Assembly: GCA_029781865.1 (NCBI GenBank)
Contig: JAKOVW010000031.1
Span: 62,001-126,000 of the forward strand
Origin: Bacteroidota bacterium
GTDB lineage: Bacteria > Bacteroidota > Bacteroidia > Chitinophagales > Saprospiraceae
DNA: 64,000 nucleotides
Direction: 5' to 3'
Shown: in pieces, positions 26,655 through 35,021 of the stretch
Numbering within the stretch: the first letter of the stretch is position 1
Layout of the letters: each line of letters begins with the position of its first letter
Position numbers and translations under genes: made by a program
Notes under the pieces: generated by a model
The model's input: the letters and a program-made list of their open reading frames with translations, nothing else
What the model was told of the DNA's origin: nothing
The model's database searches: none

Positions 26655-27350
26655 ATGAAAACACAAAAACAATGGTCTCAATTAAAAGGCGAGAATAGCT
26701 GGACCATGTTTAAAGTTCTTGCAGAATTTGTAGAAGGATTCGAAACTTTAAACAGAATAGGTCCTTGTGTAGCCATATTCGGTTCAGCCAGAGTGCGGCA
26801 GGACAACCCCCATTATCAGTTGGCAATTAAAATTGCAGCCAGATTAACTGAAGAGGGATTTGGAGTCATAACAGGTGGAGGCCCCGGAATAATGGAAGCA
26901 GCCAATAAAGGTGCTTTCGAAAATAAAGGAATTTCTGTTGGTTTGAATATTCAGTTGCCATTCGAACAATCGACCAATAAGTATATTGATGCAGACAAAA
27001 ATTTGAGGTATCACTTCTTTTTTGTTCGCAAAGTGATGTTTGTAAAATATTCTCAGGCTTTTATTGCTATGCCCGGGGGGCTTGGAACACTTGATGAATT
27101 ATTTGAAGTACTCACGCTGATTCAAACCGGAAAAATAAATCGCGTTCCTATTATCCTGGTAGGTTCAGCCTTTTGGGAGCCCATGCAAAATTGGATTTCC
27201 CAAACGTTGATTCAACAATACGCGTATGTGAGTCCCGAAGATCTTGACCTGATATCTGTTGTGGATACACCAGATGAAGTTGTAAATGTAATTCTGAAAT
27301 TTTATGAAGGAGAATACTCCAAGGGATTGAGGCCAACATTCGAGTTGTAA
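26655..27350 (+). CDS. LOG family protein (TIGR00730-like)
   Basis: A 231-residue protein of the LOG (lysine decarboxylase-like, really cytokinin riboside 5'-monophosphate phosphoribohydrolase) family. The hallmark PGGLGTLDE is present, with VAIFGSARV near the N-terminus and GGGPGIMEAANKGA. Family members cleave nucleoside monophosphates to base and ribose 5-phosphate; the biological role in Bacteroidota is not settled. The protein is longer than the short plant-type LOG proteins, which fits the bacterial type II group. Confidence 0.88.
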   Translation: MKTQKQWSQLKGENSWTMFKVLAEFVEGFETLNRIGPCVAIFGSARVRQDNPHYQLAIKIAARLTEEGFGVITGGGPGIMEAANKGAFENKGISVGLNIQLPFEQSTNKYIDADKNLRYHFFFVRKVMFVKYSQAFIAMPGGLGTLDELFEVLTLIQTGKINRVPIILVGSAFWEPMQNWISQTLIQQYAYVSPEDLDLISVVDTPDEVVNVILKFYEGEYSKGLRPTFEL

Positions 27351-27370
27351 ATGTTGAATGGAGTTTTGAT

Positions 27371-27425
27371 TAGAATTAATTATGATTTTTCCAGTTGAAG
27401 GATTAGTGTTCTTAAATTAATTCTA
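27371..27425. repeat. 11-bp inverted repeat between convergent genes
   Basis: tagaattaatt (27371-27381) and aattaattcta (27415-27425) are perfect inverted copies 33 nt apart, between the LOG gene and the convergent porin-like gene. It is AT-rich and may serve as a shared transcription end, but it lacks a clear T-run. Confidence 0.3.
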
Positions 27426-27466
27426 CGCAAAATAATTCCTGGTAAAAGAAGACTAAGATTGTAATT

Positions 27467-28459
27467 TTATTGAAGATAAAAGCGGTAAGAGATACCAGCG
27501 GTCATTAGAAATTCCGAGCCAATTTGAGATTTGGTTACATATTGGTAAACTGGAAAATCACTTAAAACATAAAACGCCAGATTGCCTTTGGAATAACTTA
27601 GTTGAGGTGAGATAAATACTTTTTTATAGCCGGTAGCTTCCGGGTCGTAATTCGGATATGCATTTTGAAGAATGGTTTCGTTGATTTTCATCTTTTCAAC
27701 CCATTCAGCTCTGACTTGTAGGGTGACACCAAGTTTTTCAAAAAATGTTTTGCCAATAAACAAGCCGACACTTGCAAAATCACCGAGCTTTTCGCCGATG
27801 GGATTCCAGCCTTTTTTAATATACAGCGCATTGGCAAAAATCCGGAAATTTTTCAATGGATAGCCTCTGAATAGAAACAAATAAAAAATAATATCCTGTG
27901 CACCGGTTGAAAGCTGCACGGACTGGGGATTGGTGACATAAAATGTTTTACCGGAAAATGGTTCGATATTTCCTGTCGAATCATTATAACTGCCCAAAGG
28001 AATCTTGTAACCTAATCCCAAAGTAACTTCAGTTCTCTGGTCTTCTTCTGTCCGGTTAATAATATCATATCTTGGAAATAGTATTAAATCGCCAATGCCT
28101 GAGGAAGAATAGGTTGTAGTTGGATTATTATTTAAACCAACCTCTTTTTTTGAAAAGTAATATCCGCTTTCAAGGGACATGGTGAAATTGTAGTTTACTC
28201 CATACGCTATCCTGAGATATTGATAGGTGCTGCTGAAATGATCAAAATATTTTGATGGATCTTTAGAATCACCCTTAAAAAATTGATCGGTATATATAAA
28301 CTGGAAGTTGGTATTTAAATCGAATTGTCTTCCTGCTAAAACGCCCTGGGAGGCGCCACCCGCGATAGGACTTCCGCTGCCACCCGAACAGCATTGCGGA
28401 TAAATTCTGCAGTCAATCCCGATAGAAAAGAGCATAGCAAGCAGAAATGCGTTTTTCAT
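27467..28459 (-). CDS. Putative outer-membrane transporter-like beta-barrel
   Basis: A 330-residue protein with a signal peptide (residues 1-~22), then an unusual Cys-Gly-rich mature start (CCSGGSGSPIAGGASQGVL), then alternating amphipathic strands to an aromatic C-terminus (YRFYLQ), as in outer-membrane barrels. The Cys-rich start recurs, to my recollection, in Bacteroidota proteins found near thioredoxin-like genes. Here the upstream gene on the same strand is a thioredoxin-like secreted protein, so the pair may work together. The substrate is unknown. Confidence 0.6.
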   Translation of the reverse strand: MKNAFLLAMLFSIGIDCRIYPQCCSGGSGSPIAGGASQGVLAGRQFDLNTNFQFIYTDQFFKGDSKDPSKYFDHFSSTYQYLRIAYGVNYNFTMSLESGYYFSKKEVGLNNNPTTTYSSSGIGDLILFPRYDIINRTEEDQRTEVTLGLGYKIPLGSYNDSTGNIEPFSGKTFYVTNPQSVQLSTGAQDIIFYLFLFRGYPLKNFRIFANALYIKKGWNPIGEKLGDFASVGLFIGKTFFEKLGVTLQVRAEWVEKMKINETILQNAYPNYDPEATGYKKVFISPQLSYSKGNLAFYVLSDFPVYQYVTKSQIGSEFLMTAGISYRFYLQ

Positions 28460-28545
28460 TTTAATTGCGGGAAAGGTTAATTGAATATATCATAAGGTAG
28501 TATTCGCTATTTATGGTGAGATTATGTTTGAAAATATTAAGTCTA

Positions 28546-29328
28546 TTAATGAGATATTGTCAAATGTTTGGATTTCATCCCATATGAAGTTTTAATTTTT
28601 ACAAAATAATTTCCAGGTGGATAATTGGCGGTATTTAGAATAAATGTATTTTCACCTGAATTCAGTTTGCCATTATAAATAGTTTTAAGAATAAGCCCTG
28701 TTTCATTTAAAAGATCGATCATTGCGTTTTGGGGTTCTTCGGAGATGCAGGAAATGGTTGTGGAAGCACTGGCTGGATTAGGATCAATGGTGATAGGAAT
28801 TGAACTGCCTGTTATTTTTGTCGTACTTGTAACCAGCAGAGCATTATCAATAGTTTTTTGTAAAGTAACGGCATTTACTGTATTATTGGCAATGTATAAA
28901 GTCTTATGGTCTTTGCCGCCCAGGACAACAATTTTAGGCATTCCGCTAATGCCATAATCAGTCATTTTTATTTTCGAATTGGAAAAGCGTAAACTAAAAC
29001 TACTTTGATCTATTCCATTTGAAGTACACCAACTATTAAGAGATGAGCAACTGGTGTTTGCCAAGTCATCTGTGAGATATAAAAATACTTTGCCCGGATT
29101 AGTACTCTGGTAACTTTTTACAATATTATAACAGGTGAGTGCTGGTCCGGTACATGCGCCACAAGGCATAACCCACACCAGGACAATTATCTTACCTGAA
29201 TCAAGTTCTTTGAATAGCTCATGGGAGGTTCCACTGCAATCATTACATATAAAATTGGTAGCCGTCAACTGTGACATTAAGGTAGTTGAAAAGGCCAGAA
29301 GGATAATGGAGAATAGCTGATTTTTCAT
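28546..29328 (-). CDS. Secreted thioredoxin-fold protein with type IX sorting domain
   Basis: A 260-residue protein. The ATG at 29328 is chosen over the TTG at 29343 because it starts a signal peptide (MKNQLFSIILLAFSTTLMSQ). A thioredoxin-like domain follows with the redox motif PCGACTGP and a cis-Pro-like SGMPKIVVLGG. The last ~80 residues are a type A C-terminal sorting domain (ITIDPNPASASTTI ... YPPGNYFVKIKTSYGMKSKHL). It is thus a likely type IX cargo anchored at the surface, with disulfide or metal-related redox activity. A -7-like box (TAAATTTG, minus strand, 29366-29373) lies upstream. Confidence 0.78.
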   Translation of the reverse strand: MKNQLFSIILLAFSTTLMSQLTATNFICNDCSGTSHELFKELDSGKIIVLVWVMPCGACTGPALTCYNIVKSYQSTNPGKVFLYLTDDLANTSCSSLNSWCTSNGIDQSSFSLRFSNSKIKMTDYGISGMPKIVVLGGKDHKTLYIANNTVNAVTLQKTIDNALLVTSTTKITGSSIPITIDPNPASASTTISCISEEPQNAMIDLLNETGLILKTIYNGKLNSGENTFILNTANYPPGNYFVKIKTSYGMKSKHLTISH

Positions 29329-29554
29329 TTTCTTGTATTTCAATAAATCATGAAATAGGATTCAACAAATTTAAGTATGAACTGCATCCAGGGACTTTAT
29401 AATTAGATGATAATTATTACCCCGCTTAATGATTTTCATTAGTAACAAGTAACTATTGTTTATGTATTCAAATAGGCCAATGACCTTGAACAGGCATTAA
29501 GAAGTCACAATCCTGAATTGTAACTATATTTTATTTATAAAAAGGGCGTCTGTT

Positions 29555-30442
29555 TCACAAAGAGGATGATCGCAAGGTATCAGCAAGAAGTTCGTCAATG
29601 AAAATTTGATTGGAAGAATGAACTATAGTATTGCATGTGACAAGTTGATTGATGCCGGAATTCTTAAGGTTGAAAAAGGCATTATTTGCAAAAATGCCAT
29701 GAATTCCTATGCATGCCGGACTCATCATACCACTTTCTTTTAGGTGATTGATCGTTTCGAGCATTGTTTTCGCGGTTGAAATAATATCATCTACCAGTAC
29801 AGGAGTGTAATCATTGTATTTGTCAATTTGGGGAACGGTTATTTTGACTTCAGAATCATTTATTCGCATTTTTTCGAGTACGACATATGGAGCCTCAGCT
29901 TGTTTGGCAATTTCAGATACCCATTGTTTGCTTTCGCTATCAGGGCCTATCAATAGAGGGCGTTCAATATTTTTCTTAATCCAGCCGGCAATCAGCTGGG
30001 TTGTATTCACTACTTTAGCAGGAATCGAATAAATTTCGGACAATGATTGAAAACGATGTAGATGTGGATCTATGGTAATTAAAGAATCAACAAATGTCGA
30101 AATTAGTTTGGCGAAGTAAACGGAGGTAACTCCTTCTCCTGGCTGGAACCGCTTATCTTGCCTCATATAGGCAAGGTAGGGTGCGATGAGGCAAATGCTT
30201 TTAACGCCCAGGTCTTTTAGTGTTTGTGATAAATAATATAATGATAACAATTTAGGATCCGGATTACAAAGTGTGCATACTATAATTGCCTCCTTATCTT
30301 GAACATCAGATTCAATTTTAAGGTAGGTTTCTCCGTCGGGAAATTGACGTATAGATACAACGCCGTATTCTCCCTGGCATCTTTCGCAAAGTGATTTGGT
30401 TAGATCTTCATTCCCGGGCAATGCAAAAAAAATTCTATTCAT
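29555..30442 (-). CDS. Divergent ribose-phosphate pyrophosphokinase (PRPP synthetase family)
   Basis: A 295-residue protein of the PRPP synthetase fold (two phosphoribosyltransferase-like domains). Recognisable are RQFPDGETYLKI near the N-terminus, APYLAYMRQDKRF (catalytic loop region), ITIDPHLHRF and LVDDIISTAKTM, the place of the ribose-phosphate loop. The last is STAKT instead of the usual DTGGT, so it may not be the main PRPP synthetase. The ATG at 30442 is preferred to the TTG at 30451 and lies 1 nt after the stop of the phosphorylase gene, so the two are surely co-transcribed. Confidence 0.82.
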   Translation of the reverse strand: MNRIFFALPGNEDLTKSLCERCQGEYGVVSIRQFPDGETYLKIESDVQDKEAIIVCTLCNPDPKLLSLYYLSQTLKDLGVKSICLIAPYLAYMRQDKRFQPGEGVTSVYFAKLISTFVDSLITIDPHLHRFQSLSEIYSIPAKVVNTTQLIAGWIKKNIERPLLIGPDSESKQWVSEIAKQAEAPYVVLEKMRINDSEVKITVPQIDKYNDYTPVLVDDIISTAKTMLETINHLKESGMMSPACIGIHGIFANNAFFNLKNSGINQLVTCNTIVHSSNQIFIDELLADTLRSSSL

Positions 30443-30443
30443 G

Positions 30444-31955
30444 TTATTCAATAGTAATGATATGGTTTGAAGTCTTTAAATAATCCAGACTATAATTTAG
30501 TTCGCCTTCTGATTCTGCATAAATGGTAAATAAGGTTTGGCCTTTTTCCACTTGAGTTCCAATCGGAGCTTCGAAATAAATTCCCGCAGCAGGGTAGTGG
30601 GGTGCACCTGCAAGTTTGGCGACCTTGGCAAGTTTGCGATTATCGATGGACACTACTTTTCCAACTACTGTGGATTTAATTTCTGTTTTGAATTTTCCGT
30701 ATTTCGGTTCAGTAAAGCCTCCCTGAGCTTTACAAATGCGCAAAAATTTATCGTATGCCTTACCGCTTTCCAAAATTTGTTTAGCTTCCAAAATCCCTTT
30801 TCCTTTTTCCATTTGACCGGATAATTCAAACAAAGCGCCGGAAATCATCAAGGATTTATCTTTTAGATCAGACGGGGCATCTTTTTTATTTCTCAAAACA
30901 GCAAGTACATCCATCGCTTCCAAAGAAGGACCGATACCTTTTCCTACAGGTTGACTACCATCTGTAATTAATACTTCAATATTCAACCCAACAGCATTGC
31001 CCACTGCTTTAAAATAGTATTGCAGCTTAAGGCCTTCGGCCTGGGTTCTCACTTTTGCCGTTTCTCCAACCGGAATTTCGATTACAACGTGTGTTGCGCC
31101 TGCTGCAACTTTTTTGGATAAGACGGAGGCAATCATTTGCCCGGCGCTATCCACATCCAATGCTTTTTCAACGGTAATCAGAATGTCATCAGCGGGACTT
31201 AATTTGACGGTACCGCCCCAGGTGAAGCAACCTTTTTCTTTTTTGACAACTTCCTGAATCTTTTCAATCGATAGGTTTACCGGGGTCATTGTCTCAATGG
31301 TATCTGCGGATCCTGCCGGTGAAGTGATAGCCCTGGAAGACGTTTTAGGAATGGTAAGTCCTGCAGCAGCAATAATAGAAACGATGATAGGTGTGGTACG
31401 GTTTCCGGGAAGCCCTCCGACACAATGTTTATCCAAGATTAGTTTTTCATTCCATTTTATTCTGGACCCATAATGGATCATCGCTTCGGTCAGCCAGGTA
31501 ATTTCTTCCAGATCTAAATTATCGCCCGCGCAGGCAGCAATAAAGGCTGCAATTTCAATATCCGCATAAAATCCTTTTGTTATATCATGGATAATTTGAA
31601 AGTATGCATTTTTATCAATTTTATGATGAAACATTTTAGCTCTTACGTCGCTAAGAGATTCAATGGGTTTAAGATGTGATATAGAAATATGATCACCATC
31701 TGTTACACCCAATTGCTTCATTGCCATTTCTGAAAGTGCTGCTTCAGAATCCAACAACAAATTTGATTTTACTACATTTAATGTTGCAATAATTGATTTA
31801 TTCTTATGGTGTACAACCAAACGGGTCAATGCCGTAAATCCTTCTGATAGACAAATGTGACAATCACTTCGCATGAAAATGATGTTTTCCCTGTAGGTAT
31901 CTATGCCAAGAGATCTTAATTTTAGTTGATGAACGTGATTTCGTTGTTTGTTCAT
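30444..31955 (-). CDS. Thymidine/AMP phosphorylase family, type 2
   Basis: A 503-residue nucleoside phosphorylase of the long type shared by bacterial 'thymidine phosphorylase type 2' and archaeal AMP phosphorylase. It has an extra N-terminal domain of about 90 residues, KHCVGGLPGNRTTPI, then SSRAITSPAGSADTIE, which replaces the classic TP signature and is the AMP-phosphorylase-like form, and VLITDGSQPVGKGIGPSLEA. AMP phosphorylases turn NMPs plus phosphate into base and ribose 1,5-bisphosphate. The adjacent PRPP-synthetase-like gene fits a ribose-phosphate route. The exact substrate is not provable here. Confidence 0.85.
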   Translation of the reverse strand: MNKQRNHVHQLKLRSLGIDTYRENIIFMRSDCHICLSEGFTALTRLVVHHKNKSIIATLNVVKSNLLLDSEAALSEMAMKQLGVTDGDHISISHLKPIESLSDVRAKMFHHKIDKNAYFQIIHDITKGFYADIEIAAFIAACAGDNLDLEEITWLTEAMIHYGSRIKWNEKLILDKHCVGGLPGNRTTPIIVSIIAAAGLTIPKTSSRAITSPAGSADTIETMTPVNLSIEKIQEVVKKEKGCFTWGGTVKLSPADDILITVEKALDVDSAGQMIASVLSKKVAAGATHVVIEIPVGETAKVRTQAEGLKLQYYFKAVGNAVGLNIEVLITDGSQPVGKGIGPSLEAMDVLAVLRNKKDAPSDLKDKSLMISGALFELSGQMEKGKGILEAKQILESGKAYDKFLRICKAQGGFTEPKYGKFKTEIKSTVVGKVVSIDNRKLAKVAKLAGAPHYPAAGIYFEAPIGTQVEKGQTLFTIYAESEGELNYSLDYLKTSNHIITIE

Positions 31956-31977
31956 ATTAAATGAAAATTGAAAGAAT

Positions 31978-31992
31978 TTTATTGGGATTCAT
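31978..31992. repeat. 15-bp near-direct repeat, left border of the split cus segment
   Basis: tttattgggattcat here and tttattgttattcat at 39535-39549 match in 13 of 15 bases in the same orientation. They sit exactly at the stop of the N-terminal cusA half and the start of the C-terminal cusA half. Confidence 0.6.
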
Positions 31993-33256
31993 TTAAATGA
32001 GCATCACTTAGATGCCGGTATGCATTTTCAACCATTACGATGCCATCATCCACAATTACTCCAATGGCCAATGCAATTCCTGTGAGTGACATGATGTTGG
32101 AAGAAAAACCAAATGCATTTAATAGGATGAAAGCTGACGCGACTGAAATGGGAATTTGGACAAGTATAATGATGGCACTTCTCCAATGAAACAGAAATAA
32201 TAATATAATGATCGTAACACTAATGAATACTTCCACTAATGTTTCTTTTACAGAACTAATTGCTTCTTCAATTAAACCGCTTCTATCATAATCGATATGA
32301 AATTTTACGCCCTCGGGTAATCCTTTTTGCACATCATCCATTTTTACTTTTATTTGTTTAATAACAGCATCTGCATTTTCACCATAACGCATGACGACGA
32401 TACCGCCTACCTTTTCTCCTTCCCCATTCTGATCAAAAATTCCATAACGAATGTCTCCACCCATTTGCACGGAACCGACATCTTTAATGCGGATTGGTAC
32501 ATTGTTTGAATTGCTTATAGAAATATTTTCAATTTCATTGATTGATTTAATATAACCCAACCCACGAACAATATATGCCTTGTCACTCATTTCAAATTTT
32601 CGTCCACCCACATCATTGTTATTGGATTTGATAGATTTTAGCACATCCATCATAGAGAGATTGTAGTAATTCAATTTGACCGGATCAATAATGGCCTGAT
32701 ATTGTTTTTGAAAACCACCAAATGAAGCCACTTCACTCACACCAGGCACAGTTTGCAAAGCAAATTTAATGTACCAGTCTTGCATAGCACGTTGTTCACC
32801 TAAGTCAAATCCTTTTGCATCCAGGGTGTACCAAAAAATATGCCCTACTCCTGTACCATCAGGTCCCAGCGTTGGTGTAATCCCTTCGGGCAGGAGTTTT
32901 TGTGCAAAGTTTAATCGCTCAGCTACTCTGGTTCGTGCCCAATAAATGTCAACATTATCTTCGAACACGAGATACACGAAGCTCATACCAAACATAGATG
33001 CACCTCTAATATTTTTTAGTTTGGGAATACCCTGAAGATTAGCCACTAACGGATAGGTAACCTGGTCTTCCAATACCTGAGGACTTCTACCCATCCATTC
33101 AGTAAAAACAATCACTTGATTTTCGGATAGGTCCGGAATGGCATCCACTGGATTATGTTGTACCTCGTAGATACCCCAACCGAAAAGTCCACCGGCAATC
33201 AGCAGGACTACCAACCTATTGCGCAATGAAAATGTAATAAACCAATCTACCATCAT
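31979..33256 (-). CDS. cusA: CusA/CzcA heavy-metal RND pump, N-terminal half (split gene)
   Basis: A 425-residue ORF covering the first part of a heavy-metal RND permease: TM1 (LVVLLIAGGLFGWGI), the first periplasmic porter domain (NPVDAIPDLSENQVIVFTEW, FGGFQKQYQAIIDP) and TM2-TM4 with the proton-relay Asp pair in AIGVIVDDGIVMVENA. It then stops (TAA) in the cytoplasmic loop after TM4. The missing part, starting DNKERIKLIEKSSKQVGP, is the separate ORF 4.4 kb upstream in transcription. No frameshift or decay is visible, so a two-piece pump is possible. It starts 1 nt after the small metal-binding gene. Confidence 0.9.
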   Translation of the reverse strand: MMVDWFITFSLRNRLVVLLIAGGLFGWGIYEVQHNPVDAIPDLSENQVIVFTEWMGRSPQVLEDQVTYPLVANLQGIPKLKNIRGASMFGMSFVYLVFEDNVDIYWARTRVAERLNFAQKLLPEGITPTLGPDGTGVGHIFWYTLDAKGFDLGEQRAMQDWYIKFALQTVPGVSEVASFGGFQKQYQAIIDPVKLNYYNLSMMDVLKSIKSNNNDVGGRKFEMSDKAYIVRGLGYIKSINEIENISISNSNNVPIRIKDVGSVQMGGDIRYGIFDQNGEGEKVGGIVVMRYGENADAVIKQIKVKMDDVQKGLPEGVKFHIDYDRSGLIEEAISSVKETLVEVFISVTIIILLFLFHWRSAIIILVQIPISVASAFILLNAFGFSSNIMSLTGIALAIGVIVDDGIVMVENAYRHLSDAHLNESQ

Positions 33257-33526
33257 TTAATGTTTAATTATTGATTCCAGATCCATCCCGCATACTGGGC
33301 AGGCTCCGGATTTATCTGAAATTACTTCAAGATCCATAGGGCATTGATAATAAGACTGTCCGCTTTTTAAGGTTGTAGTATCAAATTTGAATTGTTGTAC
33401 CGCATTCTCTTTTTTTATTGGTTCTGAAGCAGCAGGTTCATTTTTAATTGGCTCATTCTTTGAAGCCGGATTGTTACAAGAAGCAAGAATTAAAAAAAAT
33501 ACGGAAATCATCATTGCGTTTTTCAT
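33257..33526 (-). CDS. Small lipoprotein with heavy-metal-binding (YHS-like) domain
   Basis: An 89-residue lipoprotein. MKNAMMISVFFLILASCNN gives a type II signal peptide with lipobox LASC; a longer start at 33535 is possible. A charged linker of Pro-Ile-Lys-Asn-Glu repeats leads to a zinc-ribbon-like metal-binding domain, YYQCPMDLEVISDK followed by CPVCGMDLE. Such domains are common in periplasmic parts of copper/silver efflux systems and may pass metal to the pump. It lies between the second adaptor and the N-terminal cusA half. Confidence 0.85.
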   Translation of the reverse strand: MKNAMMISVFFLILASCNNPASKNEPIKNEPAASEPIKKENAVQQFKFDTTTLKSGQSYYQCPMDLEVISDKSGACPVCGMDLESIIKH

Positions 33527-33548
33527 TATATACATAGTTTAAGATTTA

Positions 33549-34988
33549 TTACATTTTCATACCCGGCATATCCTGGTGACCTTCCATTGGATTTGCACCT
33601 TTTTTAAATATATACTCACTGTTTAATAAATAAGCACCCGAGATAACTACGATATCACCTTCAATCAAACCTTCCAAAATTTCAATTTCACGGTTGTTTT
33701 GAATGCCAATGGTTACCATTCTGTTTTCGAATACACCATCTTTGTTTAATATCCACACATTTGCTCCGTTGCTGTCCTGATTTATTGCATCCAATGGAAT
33801 CGTAATTGATTTATTTTTTTCTGTTTGCAAAGAGATATTTGCCATCATTCCGGGTTTTATCTGTTGAGAAGGATTTGTAATTAGAAATCGGGCTATTACA
33901 AATCGCTCCGGCGATTGCAATTGGGGATCAATAAAAATTACCTTGCCGTTAAACATTTTTTGACTTGCAGCGGGTATTGATAATTTAGCTTCAGTTCCAA
34001 TTTTTAAAAAGGGTAAATAGGGCAGATATACCTGAGCTTCTACCCATAAAGAACCAAGCGAATTAAATTGAAAAAGTGTAGTACCTACCGCGACATAGTT
34101 GCCTTCAACAACCGGTATTTCAATTACATAGGCATTTGTGGATGCATAAACTGGAACTGAATGCAATACCTGGTTTGAAAATTTTAATTGATTGATTTGC
34201 CCTTCGCTCATACCATACAATAGCAATTTGTTTTTAGAAGCTTCGCTAAATTCCTCCTGTGAAGTATTTTTATGATTTGCAAGAAGGTATTCTTGTTGCG
34301 CAATATTTAAATCCTCACTATAAATTTCGTATAGTAATTGCCCTTTTTTAATAAAATCACCTACATTTTTCACCGCCAATTTTTCAATTCGGCCCTGAAC
34401 TCTTGAGCTTATTGCAGTGGATAGGTTTTGATCAATAGTTACTCTCCCTGTAAGTGTGATTTTTTTAGTTAGCACGGATGTCCGAACAGTATCTAAGGTG
34501 ATATTACCTAGGCTGATTTGTTGCGAACTAAGTTTTATCTGACCCGATTTCAGATTATTCTTTTTTACTTTAATAAGTTTCATGTGACAAATAGGACAGT
34601 TGCCTGCTTTGTTTTCTATCACCTGAGGGTCCATTGAGCAGGTGTAGTATTCATCATCACCGGCCATTTCCGCAGGATGGTTTTTTGGGTTGCATGATGA
34701 TAAAAGGAAGAGACAAGAGGCAAGAGGCAAGAGGTAAGAGGCAATGGGCAGGAGGAAGTTTGCAATTTGCAGTTTGAAGATTGCGGTTGCCAAGAAGCGG
34801 GGAGAAAGAGTCGATTTGAATATGTAATTTAGATTTATTTTTTTCCAAATGGCAAAATGCAAATAAATTACTTTTCTAAAAAACAACTTAGAATCTTTAG
34901 GAATATTTATCCAGAAATAAAATGGCAAGGTATAATTCGGAATAGCCTTCACATTATTTGTTGCCATTATTTTATTATTAATTAACAT
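33549..34988 (-). CDS. HlyD/CusB-type efflux adaptor with N-terminal metal-binding domain
   Basis: A periplasmic membrane-fusion protein of 479 residues as drawn. Residues 1-~65 look like translated non-coding DNA. A heptamer array (34702-34792) then encodes a periodic stretch (LLPIASYLLPLASC) that runs into a lipobox LLSSC at Cys99. The mature part has a metal-binding domain (YYTCSMDPQVIENK ... CPICHMKLI) and then adaptor domains: barrel/lipoyl (LYEIYSEDLNIAQQEYL), helical hairpin and membrane-proximal parts, ending LNSEYIFKKGANPMEGHQD. It links the RND pump to the outer-membrane channel. The real start codon is unclear. Confidence 0.85.
   Translation of the reverse strand: MLINNKIMATNNVKAIPNYTLPFYFWINIPKDSKLFFRKVIYLHFAIWKKINLNYIFKSTLSPRFLATAIFKLQIANFLLPIASYLLPLASCLFLLSSCNPKNHPAEMAGDDEYYTCSMDPQVIENKAGNCPICHMKLIKVKKNNLKSGQIKLSSQQISLGNITLDTVRTSVLTKKITLTGRVTIDQNLSTAISSRVQGRIEKLAVKNVGDFIKKGQLLYEIYSEDLNIAQQEYLLANHKNTSQEEFSEASKNKLLLYGMSEGQINQLKFSNQVLHSVPVYASTNAYVIEIPVVEGNYVAVGTTLFQFNSLGSLWVEAQVYLPYLPFLKIGTEAKLSIPAASQKMFNGKVIFIDPQLQSPERFVIARFLITNPSQQIKPGMMANISLQTEKNKSITIPLDAINQDSNGANVWILNKDGVFENRMVTIGIQNNREIEILEGLIEGDIVVISGAYLLNSEYIFKKGANPMEGHQDMPGMKM
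34702..34792. repeat. Heptamer array inside the signal-peptide region of the second adaptor
   Basis: Thirteen consecutive 7-nt units in perfect register, drifting from agaggca-like (34716-34743) through gtttgca/atttgca to gttgcca. Read on the minus strand in frame, 21 nt make 7 codons, giving the 7-residue period LLPIASY-LLPLASC-LFLLSSC of a lipoprotein signal peptide. Confidence 0.8.
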
Positions 34989-35021
34989 TATTGCTAGATA
35001 CTTTTGCCAATTGCATATTGC

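Noticed and set aside
26655-27350. Lysine decarboxylase
   Set aside because: PGGLGTLDE marks the LOG phosphoribohydrolase family; the decarboxylase name is a historical misannotation.
34690-34810. CRISPR-like short repeats
   Set aside because: Units are 7 nt with no spacers and drift along the array; no cas gene is nearby.
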